From the NCBI GenBank assembly GCA_049997955.1, contig JAEBDY010000006.1, forward strand, positions 124,001 through 188,000: a stretch of 64,000 nt of DNA. Direction: 5' to 3'. The position numbers were made by a program, and so were the translations under genes. Source of the DNA: Umezawaea sp049997955. GTDB lineage: Bacteria; Actinomycetota; Actinomycetes; Mycobacteriales; Pseudonocardiaceae. Shown here piece by piece: positions 41,627 to 51,637 of the stretch. The notes beneath the pieces were generated by a model. The model was not told the origin of the DNA and did not search any database. It worked only from the letters and a program-made list of their open reading frames with translations. How positions within the stretch are numbered: position 1 is the first letter of the stretch; every line of letters begins with the position of its first letter.

Positions 41627-42736
41627 TCACGCCAGGCGTTCGACGGCCGTGGCCACGCGGTCGTCCGAAGCCGTCAACGCGATCCGCACGTGCCGGTCAC
41701 CGCCAGGCCCGTAGAACGTGCCCGGCGCGGCCAGGATTCCGCGTTCGGCGAGCCACCCGATGGTCTCCCAGGAGTTCTCGCCGCGGGTGGACCACAGGTA
41801 CAGGCCGGCTTCCGAGTGGTCGACGGTGAAACCGGCGGCGCGCAGTGCGGGCAGCAGCACCGCGCGGCGGGCCGCGTACCTGTCGCGTTGGGCGGTCACG
41901 TGCTCGTCGTCCGACAGCGCCGCCGTCATCGCCGCCTGCACCGGCCGGGGCATGATCATGCCCGCGTGCTTGCGCAGTTCCAGCAGTTCCGCCACCAGCG
42001 GAGGATCGCCGGCGACGAACCCGGCCCGGTACCCGGCGAGGCTGGAGGACTTGGACAGCGAGTGCACGGCGAGCAGGCCGTCCAGCGAGCCGCCGGAGAC
42101 GGCGGGGTCCAGCACGGACACGGGGGTGGCGTCCCACGACAGGGCCAGGTAGCACTCGTCGGACGCCACCACGGCGCCGACGGCGCGGGCCGCGGACACC
42201 GCGGAGGCCATCGCCGACGCGGACAGGACGCGGCCGGTCGGGTTGGACGGCGAGTTCAGCCACACCAGCGAGGTGCCCGCGGGTGGCGCTTCGCCGTCGG
42301 CCAGCCGCACCACGGTCGCCCCGGCCAGCAGCGCGCCGACCTCATACGTCGGGTACGCCAACTCCGGGATCGCCACGACGTCGCCCGCCCCGAGGCCGAG
42401 CAGCGTCGGCAGCCAGCCGACCAGTTCCTTGGACCCGATCGTCGGCAGCACGGCGGCGGGGTCGAGCCCCACCAGGCCGTACCGGCGCGCCAACGAGCCC
42501 ACGGCGGCCGAGCGGAGCTCAGGCGTGCCGTGGGTGGTCGGGTACCCCGGCTGGTCCGCCACGGAACCGAGCGCGGCCCGGATCAACGGCGGCACCGGGT
42601 CGACCGGGGTCCCGATGGAGAGGTCGACCACGCCGCCGGGGTGCGTGCGCGCCTTGGCGGCGTGGTCGGCGAGCGAATCCCAGGGGAAGTCCGGCAGCGC
42701 CGGACCCCTGCGCGTCCTCGTCACCCGGAGGGTCAC
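41627..42736 (-). CDS. dapC: Succinyldiaminopimelate aminotransferase
   Basis: 369-residue PLP fold-type I aminotransferase. The PLP lysine lies in VHSLSKSSSLAGYRAGFVAG; NSPSNPTGRVL and GRP-Arg segment GGDRHVRIAL are conserved. Gene context (dapD and dapE nearby, ferredoxin upstream as in Rv1177-Rv1178) supports the DapC role. GTG 42734-42736 overlaps the ferredoxin stop (GTGA); GTG 42724 is possible. Confidence 0.88.
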   Translation of the reverse strand: MTLRVTRTRRGPALPDFPWDSLADHAAKARTHPGGVVDLSIGTPVDPVPPLIRAALGSVADQPGYPTTHGTPELRSAAVGSLARRYGLVGLDPAAVLPTIGSKELVGWLPTLLGLGAGDVVAIPELAYPTYEVGALLAGATVVRLADGEAPPAGTSLVWLNSPSNPTGRVLSASAMASAVSAARAVGAVVASDECYLALSWDATPVSVLDPAVSGGSLDGLLAVHSLSKSSSLAGYRAGFVAGDPPLVAELLELRKHAGMIMPRPVQAAMTAALSDDEHVTAQRDRYAARRAVLLPALRAAGFTVDHSEAGLYLWSTRGENSWETIGWLAERGILAAPGTFYGPGGDRHVRIALTASDDRVATAVERLA

Positions 42737-43056
42737 TCGGAGGCTTGCGGGGGGAGCGCCTTGATCCAATCCGGGTCGGCGCTGGTCTTGCCGACCTTGG
42801 AGGCGCCGCCGGGCGAGCCCAGCTCGTTGAAGAAGTCCACGTTGGCCTTCGTGTAGTCCTTCCACTCGTCGGGGACGTCGTCCTCGTAGTAGATGGCCTC
42901 CACCGGGCACACCGGCTCGCAAGCGCCGCAGTCGACGCACTCATCCGGGTGGATGTAGAGCATCCGGTCGCCTTCGTAGATGCAGTCGACGGGGCATTCC
43001 TCGATGCATGCCTTGTCGAGCAAGTCCACGCACGGCTGGGCGATCACATAGGTCAC
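42733..43056 (-). CDS. fdxC: 7Fe ferredoxin FdxC/FdxA
   Basis: 107-residue ferredoxin with one [3Fe-4S] and one [4Fe-4S] cluster. Cys 9, 17 and 50 fit the 3Fe site; Cys 21, 40, 43 and 46 the 4Fe site (CVDCGACEPVCP). The C-terminal extension EWKDYTKANVDFFNELGSP is usual. AGGAGAACC precedes GTG 43054-43056. It carries electrons, for example to P450s, and an iron-box-like sequence lies 72-90 bp upstream. Confidence 0.93.
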   Translation of the reverse strand: MTYVIAQPCVDLLDKACIEECPVDCIYEGDRMLYIHPDECVDCGACEPVCPVEAIYYEDDVPDEWKDYTKANVDFFNELGSPGGASKVGKTSADPDWIKALPPQASE

Positions 43057-43127
43057 TGCGGTTCTCCTGCTCTTCCTGGTACACCGCGCAAGCCGCAGAC
43101 TACGCGGCGAACTCGGCCAACTTGTGG

Positions 43128-43146
43128 TGAGGCTTGCCTTAGCGAG
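43128..43146. promoter_or_regulatory. Possible iron box (DtxR/IdeR) between fdxC and GNAT genes
   Basis: The 19-mer beginning TGAGGCTTGCCTTAG matches about 12 of 19 positions of the consensus TTAGGTTAGSCTAACCTAA. It is weaker than the box at 56137. Confidence 0.35.
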
Positions 43147-43198
43147 CCCGCGCGCGGCTTCGCGAAATCCAGTTTCCCGCACCGGGCAGGATGGTGGG

Positions 43199-43936
43199 GT
43201 GGATCCGGTCTACGAGGTGGAACTGCGGTGCGCGGAAGCGTGGCCGGCGCTGGTGGACGAGCCGCTCGGCGACTGGCGGCTGCGCGCGGCGGGCGGTTTC
43301 ACCGGCCGGGCGAACAGCGTGCTGACCTGCGGCGACCCCGGCGTTCCCGTCGAGGAGGCACTCCACCGGACGGTCGTCTTCGCGAAGGTCAACGGCATCG
43401 GGCCGACCGCTCACGTGGTGCGTGATTCACAGCACGAAACGGCTGTGGGGGCCGCAGGCTGGGTCGTCGACGAGGACCATCCGGGCGGTGCCGAGTCGGG
43501 GGTGCTGGTCGGTTCGCTCGACGGGTTCCGGGGCGAGGAGATCGCCGGCGTCTCCGTCTCCGACGTGCCGCCTCCCGCATGGTGGGAGTTGGTGGCCCGG
43601 AAAACACCCACCGCCGCCGAACGGCACGTGCTCGCTTCGGGTTCGACCACGGGTTTCGGCGCGGTCACCCGTGACGGCGAGGTGGTCGCCGCGGTGCGCG
43701 GGGCCGTCGTCGGCGACCTGCTGCACATCGCCCGCCTGGCGGTGCGGCCCGAGCACCGCCGGGACGGCCTGGCGCGGGGACTGCTGGTCGGACTGGCCGC
43801 GTGGGGCGTCGAGCGCGGCGCGACCCGCTGCGCGCTGCAGGTGGCCGAGCACAACACGCCCGCGTGGCGGCTCTACACGTCGCTGGGCTGCGTCGAGCAC
43901 CACCGGTACCGCTACTGGGTCCCCTTGGGCACGTAG
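43199..43936 (+). CDS. GNAT-family N-acetyltransferase
   Basis: 245 residues. The C-terminal half is a GNAT domain: LHIARLAVRPEHRRDGLARG (β4 and acetyl-CoA loop RRDGLARGL) and NTPAWRLYTSLGCVEHHRYR. The N-terminal half (WPALVDEPLGDWRLRAAGGF, TGRANSVLTCGDP) is a divergent acetyltransferase-like domain found in larger actinobacterial proteins. The substrate is unknown. Its end overlaps the convergent membrane protein gene by 25 bp. Confidence 0.85.
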   Translation: MDPVYEVELRCAEAWPALVDEPLGDWRLRAAGGFTGRANSVLTCGDPGVPVEEALHRTVVFAKVNGIGPTAHVVRDSQHETAVGAAGWVVDEDHPGGAESGVLVGSLDGFRGEEIAGVSVSDVPPPAWWELVARKTPTAAERHVLASGSTTGFGAVTRDGEVVAAVRGAVVGDLLHIARLAVRPEHRRDGLARGLLVGLAAWGVERGATRCALQVAEHNTPAWRLYTSLGCVEHHRYRYWVPLGT

Positions 43937-44322
43937 TTGCGGCCCATCGACGCGCCGACGGCGATCGCGCCGGGCAGCGCGCCGCCCGCCAGCAGCGCGA
44001 GGCTGCGCCAGTCGTTGGGGAGCATCACGTCGCCGCCCGGCCCGAACAGGCCGAGCACCACGAGCGCGGTGAGCCACACGAGGAGCGGCGAGCTGGACAC
44101 CAGCAGGCCGCGCTGGAGGTCGGACGCCCACAGCACGAGCAGCGGCGTGGTCAGGATCGCGACCACCACGGAGATGGGGAACGGCCAGTCCGCGCCCACC
44201 TGGGGCAGCAGCGTGCCGTCGAAGCGGAGCGGGAGGTAGAACAGCTCCAGCACCGCCAGGACCAGCGCCTCGACCAGGAGCATGGGCAGCACCCAGGGGC
44301 CCGGCTTGCGGTCACCGCTCAC
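43912..44322 (-). CDS. Small integral membrane protein
   Basis: 136 residues with four predicted membrane helices (MLLVEALVLAVLELFYLP, ISVVVAILTTPLLVLWA, LVWLTALVVLGLFGP, LALLAGGALPGAIAVGA). Not assigned to a family. It lies 3 bp after mshB on the same strand; a membrane protein is recalled in the same place in mycobacteria (Rv1171). Confidence 0.8.
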   Translation of the reverse strand: MSGDRKPGPWVLPMLLVEALVLAVLELFYLPLRFDGTLLPQVGADWPFPISVVVAILTTPLLVLWASDLQRGLLVSSSPLLVWLTALVVLGLFGPGGDVMLPNDWRSLALLAGGALPGAIAVGASMGRNYVPKGTQ

Positions 44323-44325
44323 GGG

Positions 44326-45174
44326 TCACCCCAGTCCACCGAACAGGTCCGAGTCGGCACCCGCGCCGGAACCGCTGGCCAGCACGTAGAACTCGGCCTG
44401 CGCCACCGGCTGGGCGATGCCGTTGGACAGCGCGTAGCTGGCGCCGCCCGCGCCGTCCTGCCACACGCTCACCTGCGTCGAGTGGGCCCGCAGCGCGCGC
44501 AGCTTCGCCGACAGGTGCTCGGAGATGTCGACCGTGGTGGTGATGATCGCGTCGTCGGTGACCGGCAGCTCGCCGGGCTCCGGGAGCCGGAACGGCAGGT
44601 CGGCCAGGTCGGCGAGCGCCGCGGCGCCCTTCTCCGTGGCGTCGCGCGAGGTGACCGCGTAGAAGACGCGGTCGACGTCCGGGACGGCGGCGGTGGCGGC
44701 CATGGTGATCTCGTGCGCCCGGATGTGGTCGGGGTGGCCGTAGCCGCCGAACGCGTCGTAGGTGACGACGACGTGCGGCTTGAGCGTGCGCAGCACGGCG
44801 GCCAGCGACTCGGCCTGCTCGTCGAGGGAGCCCTGGACGAACGCCCTCGGGTGCTCGTTCGACGGCACGCCCACCATGCCGGAGTCGCGCCAGCGGCCGA
44901 TGCCGCCGAGGAACCGGTGGTCGGTGACGCCCAGCGCGGCGCAGGCGGAGCGCAGTTCGGCCACCCGGTACCCGCCGAGCTGGTCGGCGGCGTCGGCGGC
45001 GAGTTCGCGCAGTCCGGCCGGGATGATCTCGCCTTCCTCACCGAGGGTGCACGTGACGACGGTGACGTGCGCGCCGGTCGCGGTGTACCTGGCGATCGTG
45101 CCGCCCGTCCACAGGCTTTCGTCGTCCGGGTGCGCGTGTACCAGCAACAACCGCGGAGGGGAGGTGAGCGTCAC
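44326..45174 (-). CDS. mshB: N-acetyl-GlcN-Ins deacetylase MshB (mycothiol synthesis)
   Basis: 282-residue zinc deacetylase of the LmbE/PIG-L family, second step of mycothiol synthesis. Zinc ligands lie in VHAHPDDESLWTGG and GGYGHPDHIRAHEIT; VTCTLGEEGEIIP and RFLGGIGRWRDSGM are MshB-specific. GTG 45172-45174 has no ribosome site, but TACGCT ends 6 nt upstream, suggesting a leaderless mRNA. It is direct support for an actinobacterial host. Confidence 0.94.
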   Translation of the reverse strand: MTLTSPPRLLLVHAHPDDESLWTGGTIARYTATGAHVTVVTCTLGEEGEIIPAGLRELAADAADQLGGYRVAELRSACAALGVTDHRFLGGIGRWRDSGMVGVPSNEHPRAFVQGSLDEQAESLAAVLRTLKPHVVVTYDAFGGYGHPDHIRAHEITMAATAAVPDVDRVFYAVTSRDATEKGAAALADLADLPFRLPEPGELPVTDDAIITTTVDISEHLSAKLRALRAHSTQVSVWQDGAGGASYALSNGIAQPVAQAEFYVLASGSGAGADSDLFGGLG

Positions 45175-45206
45175 CGGATCAGCGTAGAGGCACTTGCGCA
45201 CAGTCA

Positions 45207-45269
45207 CCTGACGGCACCCACCCGGAATGCCGTCAGGGCCACCATAGCCTCGCCGTGGCGGCCCTGACG
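45207..45269 (-). terminator. Two mutually exclusive hairpins between dppF and mshB
   Basis: CCTGACGGCA (45207-45216) pairs with TGCCGTCAGG (45228-45237). The latter overlaps CGTCAGGGCCACCA (45231-45244), which alternatively pairs with TGGCGGCCCTGACG (45256-45269). It probably ends the dpp transcript; the overlap means only one stem can form at a time. Confidence 0.55.
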
Positions 45270-45283
45270 GAACCCGTGGCGGA

Positions 45284-46284
<1,001 letters not shown>

Positions 46285-46288
<4 letters not shown>

Positions 46289-47460
46289 GAGGTCGACGTC
46301 TCCTCTTCCTGCAACCGCTTCTCGACGACGGCGACGTCCTCGACCACCGGCATGTCGGGGTTGGCGATGGTCAGCGACGCCGGGTTCTCGACGAGGCCGA
46401 TCTCCTCGGTGAGGAACAGCTTCTGCGGGCTGTCCATCGAGACGAGGTGTTCCCAGCGGTGGCACCGGGTCAGGTGGTCGGGACGACCGGCCTCGGCCAG
46501 CACGGGCTCGGACTCGTGGCACTCGGGGGCCACCAGCGGGCACCGCGGCGAGAACGCGCAGCCGCTCGGCAGGTTGACCAGCGAGGGCGGCGAGCCCTTG
46601 ATCGGGGTGAGCCGCTTGCCCAGGGTCGCCGGGTTCGGCACGGAGCCGAGCAGGCCGACGGTGTAGGGCATCCGCGGCGCTTCGAACAGGTCGTCGACGG
46701 GTCCGGCCTCGACGACCGTGCCGCCGTACATGACCTGCACGCGGTTCACCATGCCCGCGACCACACCGAGGTCGTGGGTGATCATGATGATGGCCGCGCT
46801 GGTCTTCTCCTGGATGCGCAGCAGCGTGTCCAGGATCTGCGCCTGCACCGTCACGTCGAGCGCCGTCGTCGGCTCGTCCGCGATGATCAGGCTCGGGTCG
46901 TTGATGATCGCCATGGCGATCACCACGCGCTGCCGCATGCCGCCGGAGAACTCGTGCGGGTACTGCGACGCGCGCCGGTCGGGCTGCGGGATGCCGACGA
47001 GTTCCAGCGACTCGACCGCCTTCGCCCACGCCGCCTTCTTGGTCACCTTGTGGTGCGCCCGGTAGGCCTCCGCGAGCTGCCACCCCACGGTGTAAACCGG
47101 GTTGAGCGACGTCATCGGATCCTGGAAGATCATGGCGATGTGCTTGCTGCGGTACTGCTGCATCTCCTTGTAGCTGCGGCCGACCAGCTCCTGGCCGCGG
47201 TACCGGATGGAGCCGCCGATCTTCGCCGTGCCCGGCAGGAGACCCATGATCGCCATGGAGGACACCGACTTGCCGGACCCGGACTCGCCCACGATGCCCA
47301 GGATGTCGCCGGGTTCGAGGGTGAACGACACGTCGCGCACCGCGCGCACGTCGCCGTCGTCGGTCGGGAAGGTGACCGACAGGTCCTCGACGGCCAGCAG
47401 CGGGCTGGTGGTGTCGGAGGCCAAGAAGTCCTCCTGCAGGTCGGAAGCTTGGGCCATCAC
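46285..47460 (-). CDS. dppD: Peptide ABC transporter ATPase DppD/OppD
   Basis: 391 residues. Walker A GIVGESGSGKSVSSM, Q-loop MIFQDPMTSLNPVYT, signature FSGGMRQRVVIAMAI, Walker B LIIADEPTTALD, C-terminal extension SGCAFSPRCPLVAPEC. The N-terminal 20 and C-terminal 60 residues are extra. It is coupled to dppC and dppF by 4-bp overlaps and pairs with DppF as the ATPase heterodimer. Confidence 0.93.
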
Positions 47461-48401
47461 GCACGCACCTTCGTCTGCCGGGGGTCGAACGCGTCCCGGA
47501 GCCCGTCACCGATGAAGTTGACCGCCAGCGAGATCGCCACGAGCACCACGAAGGGTCCCCAGAACAGCCAGGGGCGGGTCGCGAACTGCCCGTAGTTCTC
47601 CTGGACGATCACGCCGAGCGAGGTGTCCGGCGGCTGCACGCCCAGGCCGAGGAACGACAGCGCGGCCTCGACGAGCACCGCGGTGGCGACCGCGAGGGTC
47701 GCGTTCACGGTGATGCTGCCGATCATGTTCGGCACCAGGTGCTTGAAGATGATCCGCGGCGTGGAGGCGCCGCACGCGCGGGCCGCCTCGATGAACTCGC
47801 GCTGCGCCAGCGACAGCGTCTCGCCGCGGGTGATGCGGGCGATCGACATCCAGGCGAAGGCCGCGAGGACCAGCGCCACCACGTACCAGCTGCCGGAGAA
47901 GCCCTTCACGACGATGGCCGCGACGGCGATCTGCGGGATGATCAGCATCAGGTCGACGACGCGCATCAGCGCGGTGTCCACGAAGCCGCGGAGGTAGCCC
48001 GCGAGCGCGCCGAACACCACGCCGACCACCGTGGCCAGCGCCGCGACCACCATGGCGATCTGGAGCGAGTAGCCGGTGCCGCGCATGAGCAGCGCGAGCA
48101 TGTCCTTGCCGACCTGGGTGGTGCCGAGCGGGTGCGTGCCGCTCATCGGCAGGTACGACTTGCTGGACACGTCCTCGAAGTCGTAGGTCCAGATCAGCGG
48201 GCCGACGAACGCGAACAGCACCAGCAGCACGAACACGCCGAAGCTGGCCATGGCCAGGCGGTGCCTGAGGAACCGGCGGAGGACCAGCTGGCCCTGGGTG
48301 CGCGTGCCCGCCGAGTCGAACTCGTGTGCGGTGGAGCCCGCCGCGGCGGGCTCGGACGGCAGCGGCGGCGTGGACCCTGAGGTCAGGTTGACGTTAGCCA
48401 A
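47457..48401 (-). CDS. dppC: Peptide ABC transporter permease DppC/OppC
   Basis: 314 residues with six membrane helices. The N-terminus includes the OppC_N segment (RRFLRHRLAMASFGVFVLLV); the EAA-type loop is EFIEAARACGASTPRIIFKH. TTG 48399-48401 is the start, with GAGGA 6 nt upstream, and overlaps the dppB stop by 8 bp. Forms the channel with DppB. Confidence 0.92.
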   Translation of the reverse strand: MANVNLTSGSTPPLPSEPAAAGSTAHEFDSAGTRTQGQLVLRRFLRHRLAMASFGVFVLLVLFAFVGPLIWTYDFEDVSSKSYLPMSGTHPLGTTQVGKDMLALLMRGTGYSLQIAMVVAALATVVGVVFGALAGYLRGFVDTALMRVVDLMLIIPQIAVAAIVVKGFSGSWYVVALVLAAFAWMSIARITRGETLSLAQREFIEAARACGASTPRIIFKHLVPNMIGSITVNATLAVATAVLVEAALSFLGLGVQPPDTSLGVIVQENYGQFATRPWLFWGPFVVLVAISLAVNFIGDGLRDAFDPRQTKVRA

Positions 48402-49392
48402 GGCGAATCCTCGGGTCGAGGATGCCGTACACGATGTCGGCAACCAGGTTGAACAGGACGACCAGGGTCGCGGTCACGGCGAGCCAGCCCATGAGCATCG
48501 ACGGGTCGAACTGCCGAACGGAGTTGACGAGCAGGGTGCCCATGCCCGCCCAGCCGAAGACGGTCTCGGTGATGATCGCGCCCGCGAACACGGCGCCGAA
48601 GTTCAGCGAGAAGAGCGTGGCGACGGGGATTAGGGCGTTGCGGAAGGCATGGCGGAAGATCACCCGCTTCTGCGAGATGCCCTTGGCCCGCGCGGTGCGC
48701 ACGAAGTCCGAGTGCAGGATCTCCAGCATCGACGCGCGCTCGAACCTGCTGTACGCCGCGAAGCTGATGAGCATCAGCGCCAGCGTCGGCAGCACGAACG
48801 TGCCGGTGTAGTTGAAGATGACCTCACCGGGCGTGTCGCCGAGACCTCCCGGCTTCGGGCCCGCGGTGCGCAGCCAGCGGTCCATGCCCAGCGACACGAG
48901 GACGTCGTTGAACTGGATGCCGTAGTTCTTGACGATGACGGCCACGCAGAAGATCGGCATGGAGAACATCAGGAACGCGGTGCTGGTGGCGAGGTAGTCG
49001 AAGATCGAGTACTGGCGGACGGCGGCGAGCACGCCCACCGAGATGCCGAGGACCAGCGCGAGGAGCTCAGCTCCGATGACGAGGCGGCCGGTGACCCAGA
49101 GGGCGGCCGTGACCTGGTCGTAGACCTCGGCGCGCGCCTGGCCGAGCGCGACGCTCGTCCCCCAGTCGCCCTGCACGAAGCTGGTCAGCCAGTCCCAGTA
49201 CCGGACGAGGACCGGGCGGTCGAGACCCAGTTCCCTGGCGACCTGCTGCACCTGCTCCTCGGTGGCTCCGGGTCTGGCCCGCAGGTCCGCGAGGGGGTTG
49301 CCCGCTGTCGCCACGAGGACGTAGCACAGGAAGCTCCCGAGCAGCAGGATCGGAACGGATATGAGTAGTCGACGAATGACGTAGCGAATCAC
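48394..49392 (-). CDS. dppB: Peptide ABC transporter permease DppB/OppB
   Basis: 332 residues, six membrane helices. The start IRYVIRRLLISVPILLLGSF and the loop DFVRTARAKGISQKRVIFRH are family hallmarks. GTG 49390-49392 is chosen because AAGGAG lies 7 nt upstream. A hairpin between dppA and dppB probably lowers expression of the permease part relative to the binding protein. Confidence 0.92.
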   Translation of the reverse strand: MIRYVIRRLLISVPILLLGSFLCYVLVATAGNPLADLRARPGATEEQVQQVARELGLDRPVLVRYWDWLTSFVQGDWGTSVALGQARAEVYDQVTAALWVTGRLVIGAELLALVLGISVGVLAAVRQYSIFDYLATSTAFLMFSMPIFCVAVIVKNYGIQFNDVLVSLGMDRWLRTAGPKPGGLGDTPGEVIFNYTGTFVLPTLALMLISFAAYSRFERASMLEILHSDFVRTARAKGISQKRVIFRHAFRNALIPVATLFSLNFGAVFAGAIITETVFGWAGMGTLLVNSVRQFDPSMLMGWLAVTATLVVLFNLVADIVYGILDPRIRLG

Positions 49393-49497
49393 GATCGAAC
49401 TCCTTGACGGCACCCGGCGGCCGGGATGAGGCCGGGCACGGGAACCCTGCCGGGCGGACTGTACGCCCGGTGTGTGGTGGCGGCTGGGTTCCCAGGC

Positions 49498-49530
49498 GAA
49501 CGGGGCCGGACTTGTGGTCCGACCCCGTTC
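49498..49530 (-). terminator. Intra-operon hairpin between dppA and dppB
   Basis: GAACGGGGCCGGAC pairs with GTCCGACCCCGTTC (one mismatch) around a 5-nt loop, 34 nt after the dppA stop. It probably acts as partial terminator or 3' stabiliser, giving more binding protein than permease. Confidence 0.65.
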
Positions 49531-49564
49531 ACCTGTGCACGTGCTTTACCTCAGAGGCTGCGGA

Positions 49565-51346
49565 TTACTTGGTCTGCCACTCGTTGGCGCTCCACAGGGA
49601 GCCGTAGTAGCTCTGGTGGTAGACGCGGTCGATCCCCTTGAACGCCCACATGTTCGGCATCTGGAACAGCGGGAGCGAGGCGTAGGAGTCGGCCAGTGCC
49701 TTGTCCGCGTCCTGGTAGAACTTCTGCGAGTCCGCGAGGGACGTCTGCGTGGTGCCCTTGGTGAAGTTGTCGTCGAAGCCCTTCACCGAGACGTTCTGCC
49801 AGTTCTGGCCGCCACCGGTGAGGTAGATGGCCTTCTTGGAGCTCTTGAACGGCGAACCGGACCACGCGAAGAGCGCGACGTCGTAGTCGCCCTTGCTCAC
49901 GCGCTCGTCGAGGAAGTTCGGGTCGGTGTCGTCCTTGATCTCGATCCCGGCCTCCTTGCACTGGCCCTGGATCAGCTCGACCGTCTGCTTGCGGCGCGGG
50001 ATGTCGGTGTGGCTGATCCGGAAGGAGGCGCGGAGGCCTTCCTTCGCGAACACGCCGTCGGCACCCAGGGCCCAACCAGCGTCGGTCAGGATCTTCTTCG
50101 CCTCGTCGGTCTTGCCCGCGGACTTCTCGGCGTAGATGTCCGTGTAGCCCTCGTCCTGCGGGAAGAAGATCAGGCTGCCCAGCGGCTTGGCGTCCGCCTG
50201 GACCTCGGTGATCAGCTTGTCGATGATGTCCTGGCGCTTCACGCACTGGAAGAAGGCCTTGCGGACCTCTTCCTTGGCCAGCACCGGGTTGTTGAACTGC
50301 AGGTCGAGGTGCTCGAAGGAGAGACCGGGACCGGCGCCGAAGGTGACGCCCTGCGAGGACAGGCCCTTGAGGCGGGTGGCCGCGTTCGCGTCCGGCTGCG
50401 CCATCGAGTTGACCTGGACTTCACCGTTCTCGAGCGCCTGGGCCTGCGCGACCGGGTCCGAGATCGCCTTGAGGACGATCTGCTTCGGGCCGCCGGGCTT
50501 GCCGATCCACTTCGGGTTGCGCTCCAGCGTGACGGACTGGTTCTGCACCCAGTCGGTCAGGATGTACGGGCCCGAACCGGGCATGATGTCCTTGGAGAAG
50601 CCGTTCCACTTCAGGTTCCAGAACTCGGCGGCCTTCTCCAGCTCGGCCGCGCTGGCAGGCGTGAGCTTGGTGATGTCCGCGATGCCGGTCTGCTTCTCCA
50701 GGATGTGCGCGGGCAGCATGTCGGCGCTGAAGAGGTCCTGGTAGTCCGGGTAGGACTCCTTGAACTTTCCGACGAACGTCGTGTCGTCCTTGCAGGAGCC
50801 TTCCATCAGCTCGTACCCGGTGGTGCTGGCGGCCAGGAAGAACGGGCTGCCGTCGGCCTTCTTGGCCACACCGCTCTGGGTGAACCACTGCATGTAGAAG
50901 TCGTCGCAGTCCCAGGCCTCGCCGTCGGACCACTGGACGCCGCTCTTCAGCTTCCAGGTGACTTCCTGCGGGTCCTTGCTCGTGACCTCGACGGACTCCA
51001 TGACATCCTTGTTCAGGATGACCTTGTTGTTGCCGTCGAGCTTGTACACACCGGTCTGCACGAGCACCAAGGCGTAGGTGTTGTACGACTGGTTGCCGTC
51101 CGCGGTGGCGTTGTTGTAGGTCGTGAACGCCTTGTCCGTGGACACCTCGACCTTCTCGGACTCCTTGGTGTCCGGGGCGGTGTAGGAGTCTCCCGACTCG
51201 CCCCTGGCCACAGCCATCTCCGCAACGCTGGCGTCTCCGTCCGCAGTGTTGTCGGTGGTGGTGCCACCGCCGCTGCTGCATGCGCTGACGACCAGCGCTG
51301 CGCCGGTCAACAGCGCAAGCGCCGAGACAGCCTTTGATCTCCTCAT
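49565..51346 (-). CDS. dppA: Peptide-binding lipoprotein DppA/OppA (family 5)
   Basis: 593 residues. The lipobox is VVSAC with Cys23, followed by a Ser/Gly/Thr linker. Family 5 segments include TWKLKSGVQWSDGEAWDCDD, GPYILTDWVQNQSVTLERNP and LPLFQMPNMWAF. It delivers peptides to DppBCDF. ATG 51344-51346 follows AGGAGGG at 9 nt. The 290-bp gap upstream would carry the operon promoter. Confidence 0.92.
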   Translation of the reverse strand: MRRSKAVSALALLTGAALVVSACSSGGGTTTDNTADGDASVAEMAVARGESGDSYTAPDTKESEKVEVSTDKAFTTYNNATADGNQSYNTYALVLVQTGVYKLDGNNKVILNKDVMESVEVTSKDPQEVTWKLKSGVQWSDGEAWDCDDFYMQWFTQSGVAKKADGSPFFLAASTTGYELMEGSCKDDTTFVGKFKESYPDYQDLFSADMLPAHILEKQTGIADITKLTPASAAELEKAAEFWNLKWNGFSKDIMPGSGPYILTDWVQNQSVTLERNPKWIGKPGGPKQIVLKAISDPVAQAQALENGEVQVNSMAQPDANAATRLKGLSSQGVTFGAGPGLSFEHLDLQFNNPVLAKEEVRKAFFQCVKRQDIIDKLITEVQADAKPLGSLIFFPQDEGYTDIYAEKSAGKTDEAKKILTDAGWALGADGVFAKEGLRASFRISHTDIPRRKQTVELIQGQCKEAGIEIKDDTDPNFLDERVSKGDYDVALFAWSGSPFKSSKKAIYLTGGGQNWQNVSVKGFDDNFTKGTTQTSLADSQKFYQDADKALADSYASLPLFQMPNMWAFKGIDRVYHQSYYGSLWSANEWQTK

Positions 51347-51637
51347 CGACACGTGCCCTCCTAGCACTGGGTTGGAGCGGCCGTTTGAGCCGTCTTCCAC
51401 CCATAACCGTGATGTGCCAAACGCGCCCCGAACCGACACACCGTTGCAGCACGATAAGAACGGGTGAGCAGCACGGTCACTGCCCAACGACCGATCGTGA
51501 CCAAAGGGTGACACGCTGGTAGCTGCACGCTACTTCGCGATTACCGGGCGGGAGCGTTCGTTCACCGAACGGAGGGAATACTGTCAAAATTAACATCCGA
51601 CCGCGCGTCGAGGAAGTACCCGGCGGAAAGTCGTTTC

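Noticed and set aside
51347..51637. CRP-like site upstream of dppA
   Set aside because: GTGAC appears twice here, but as direct repeats rather than the required inverted pair with 6-nt spacing.
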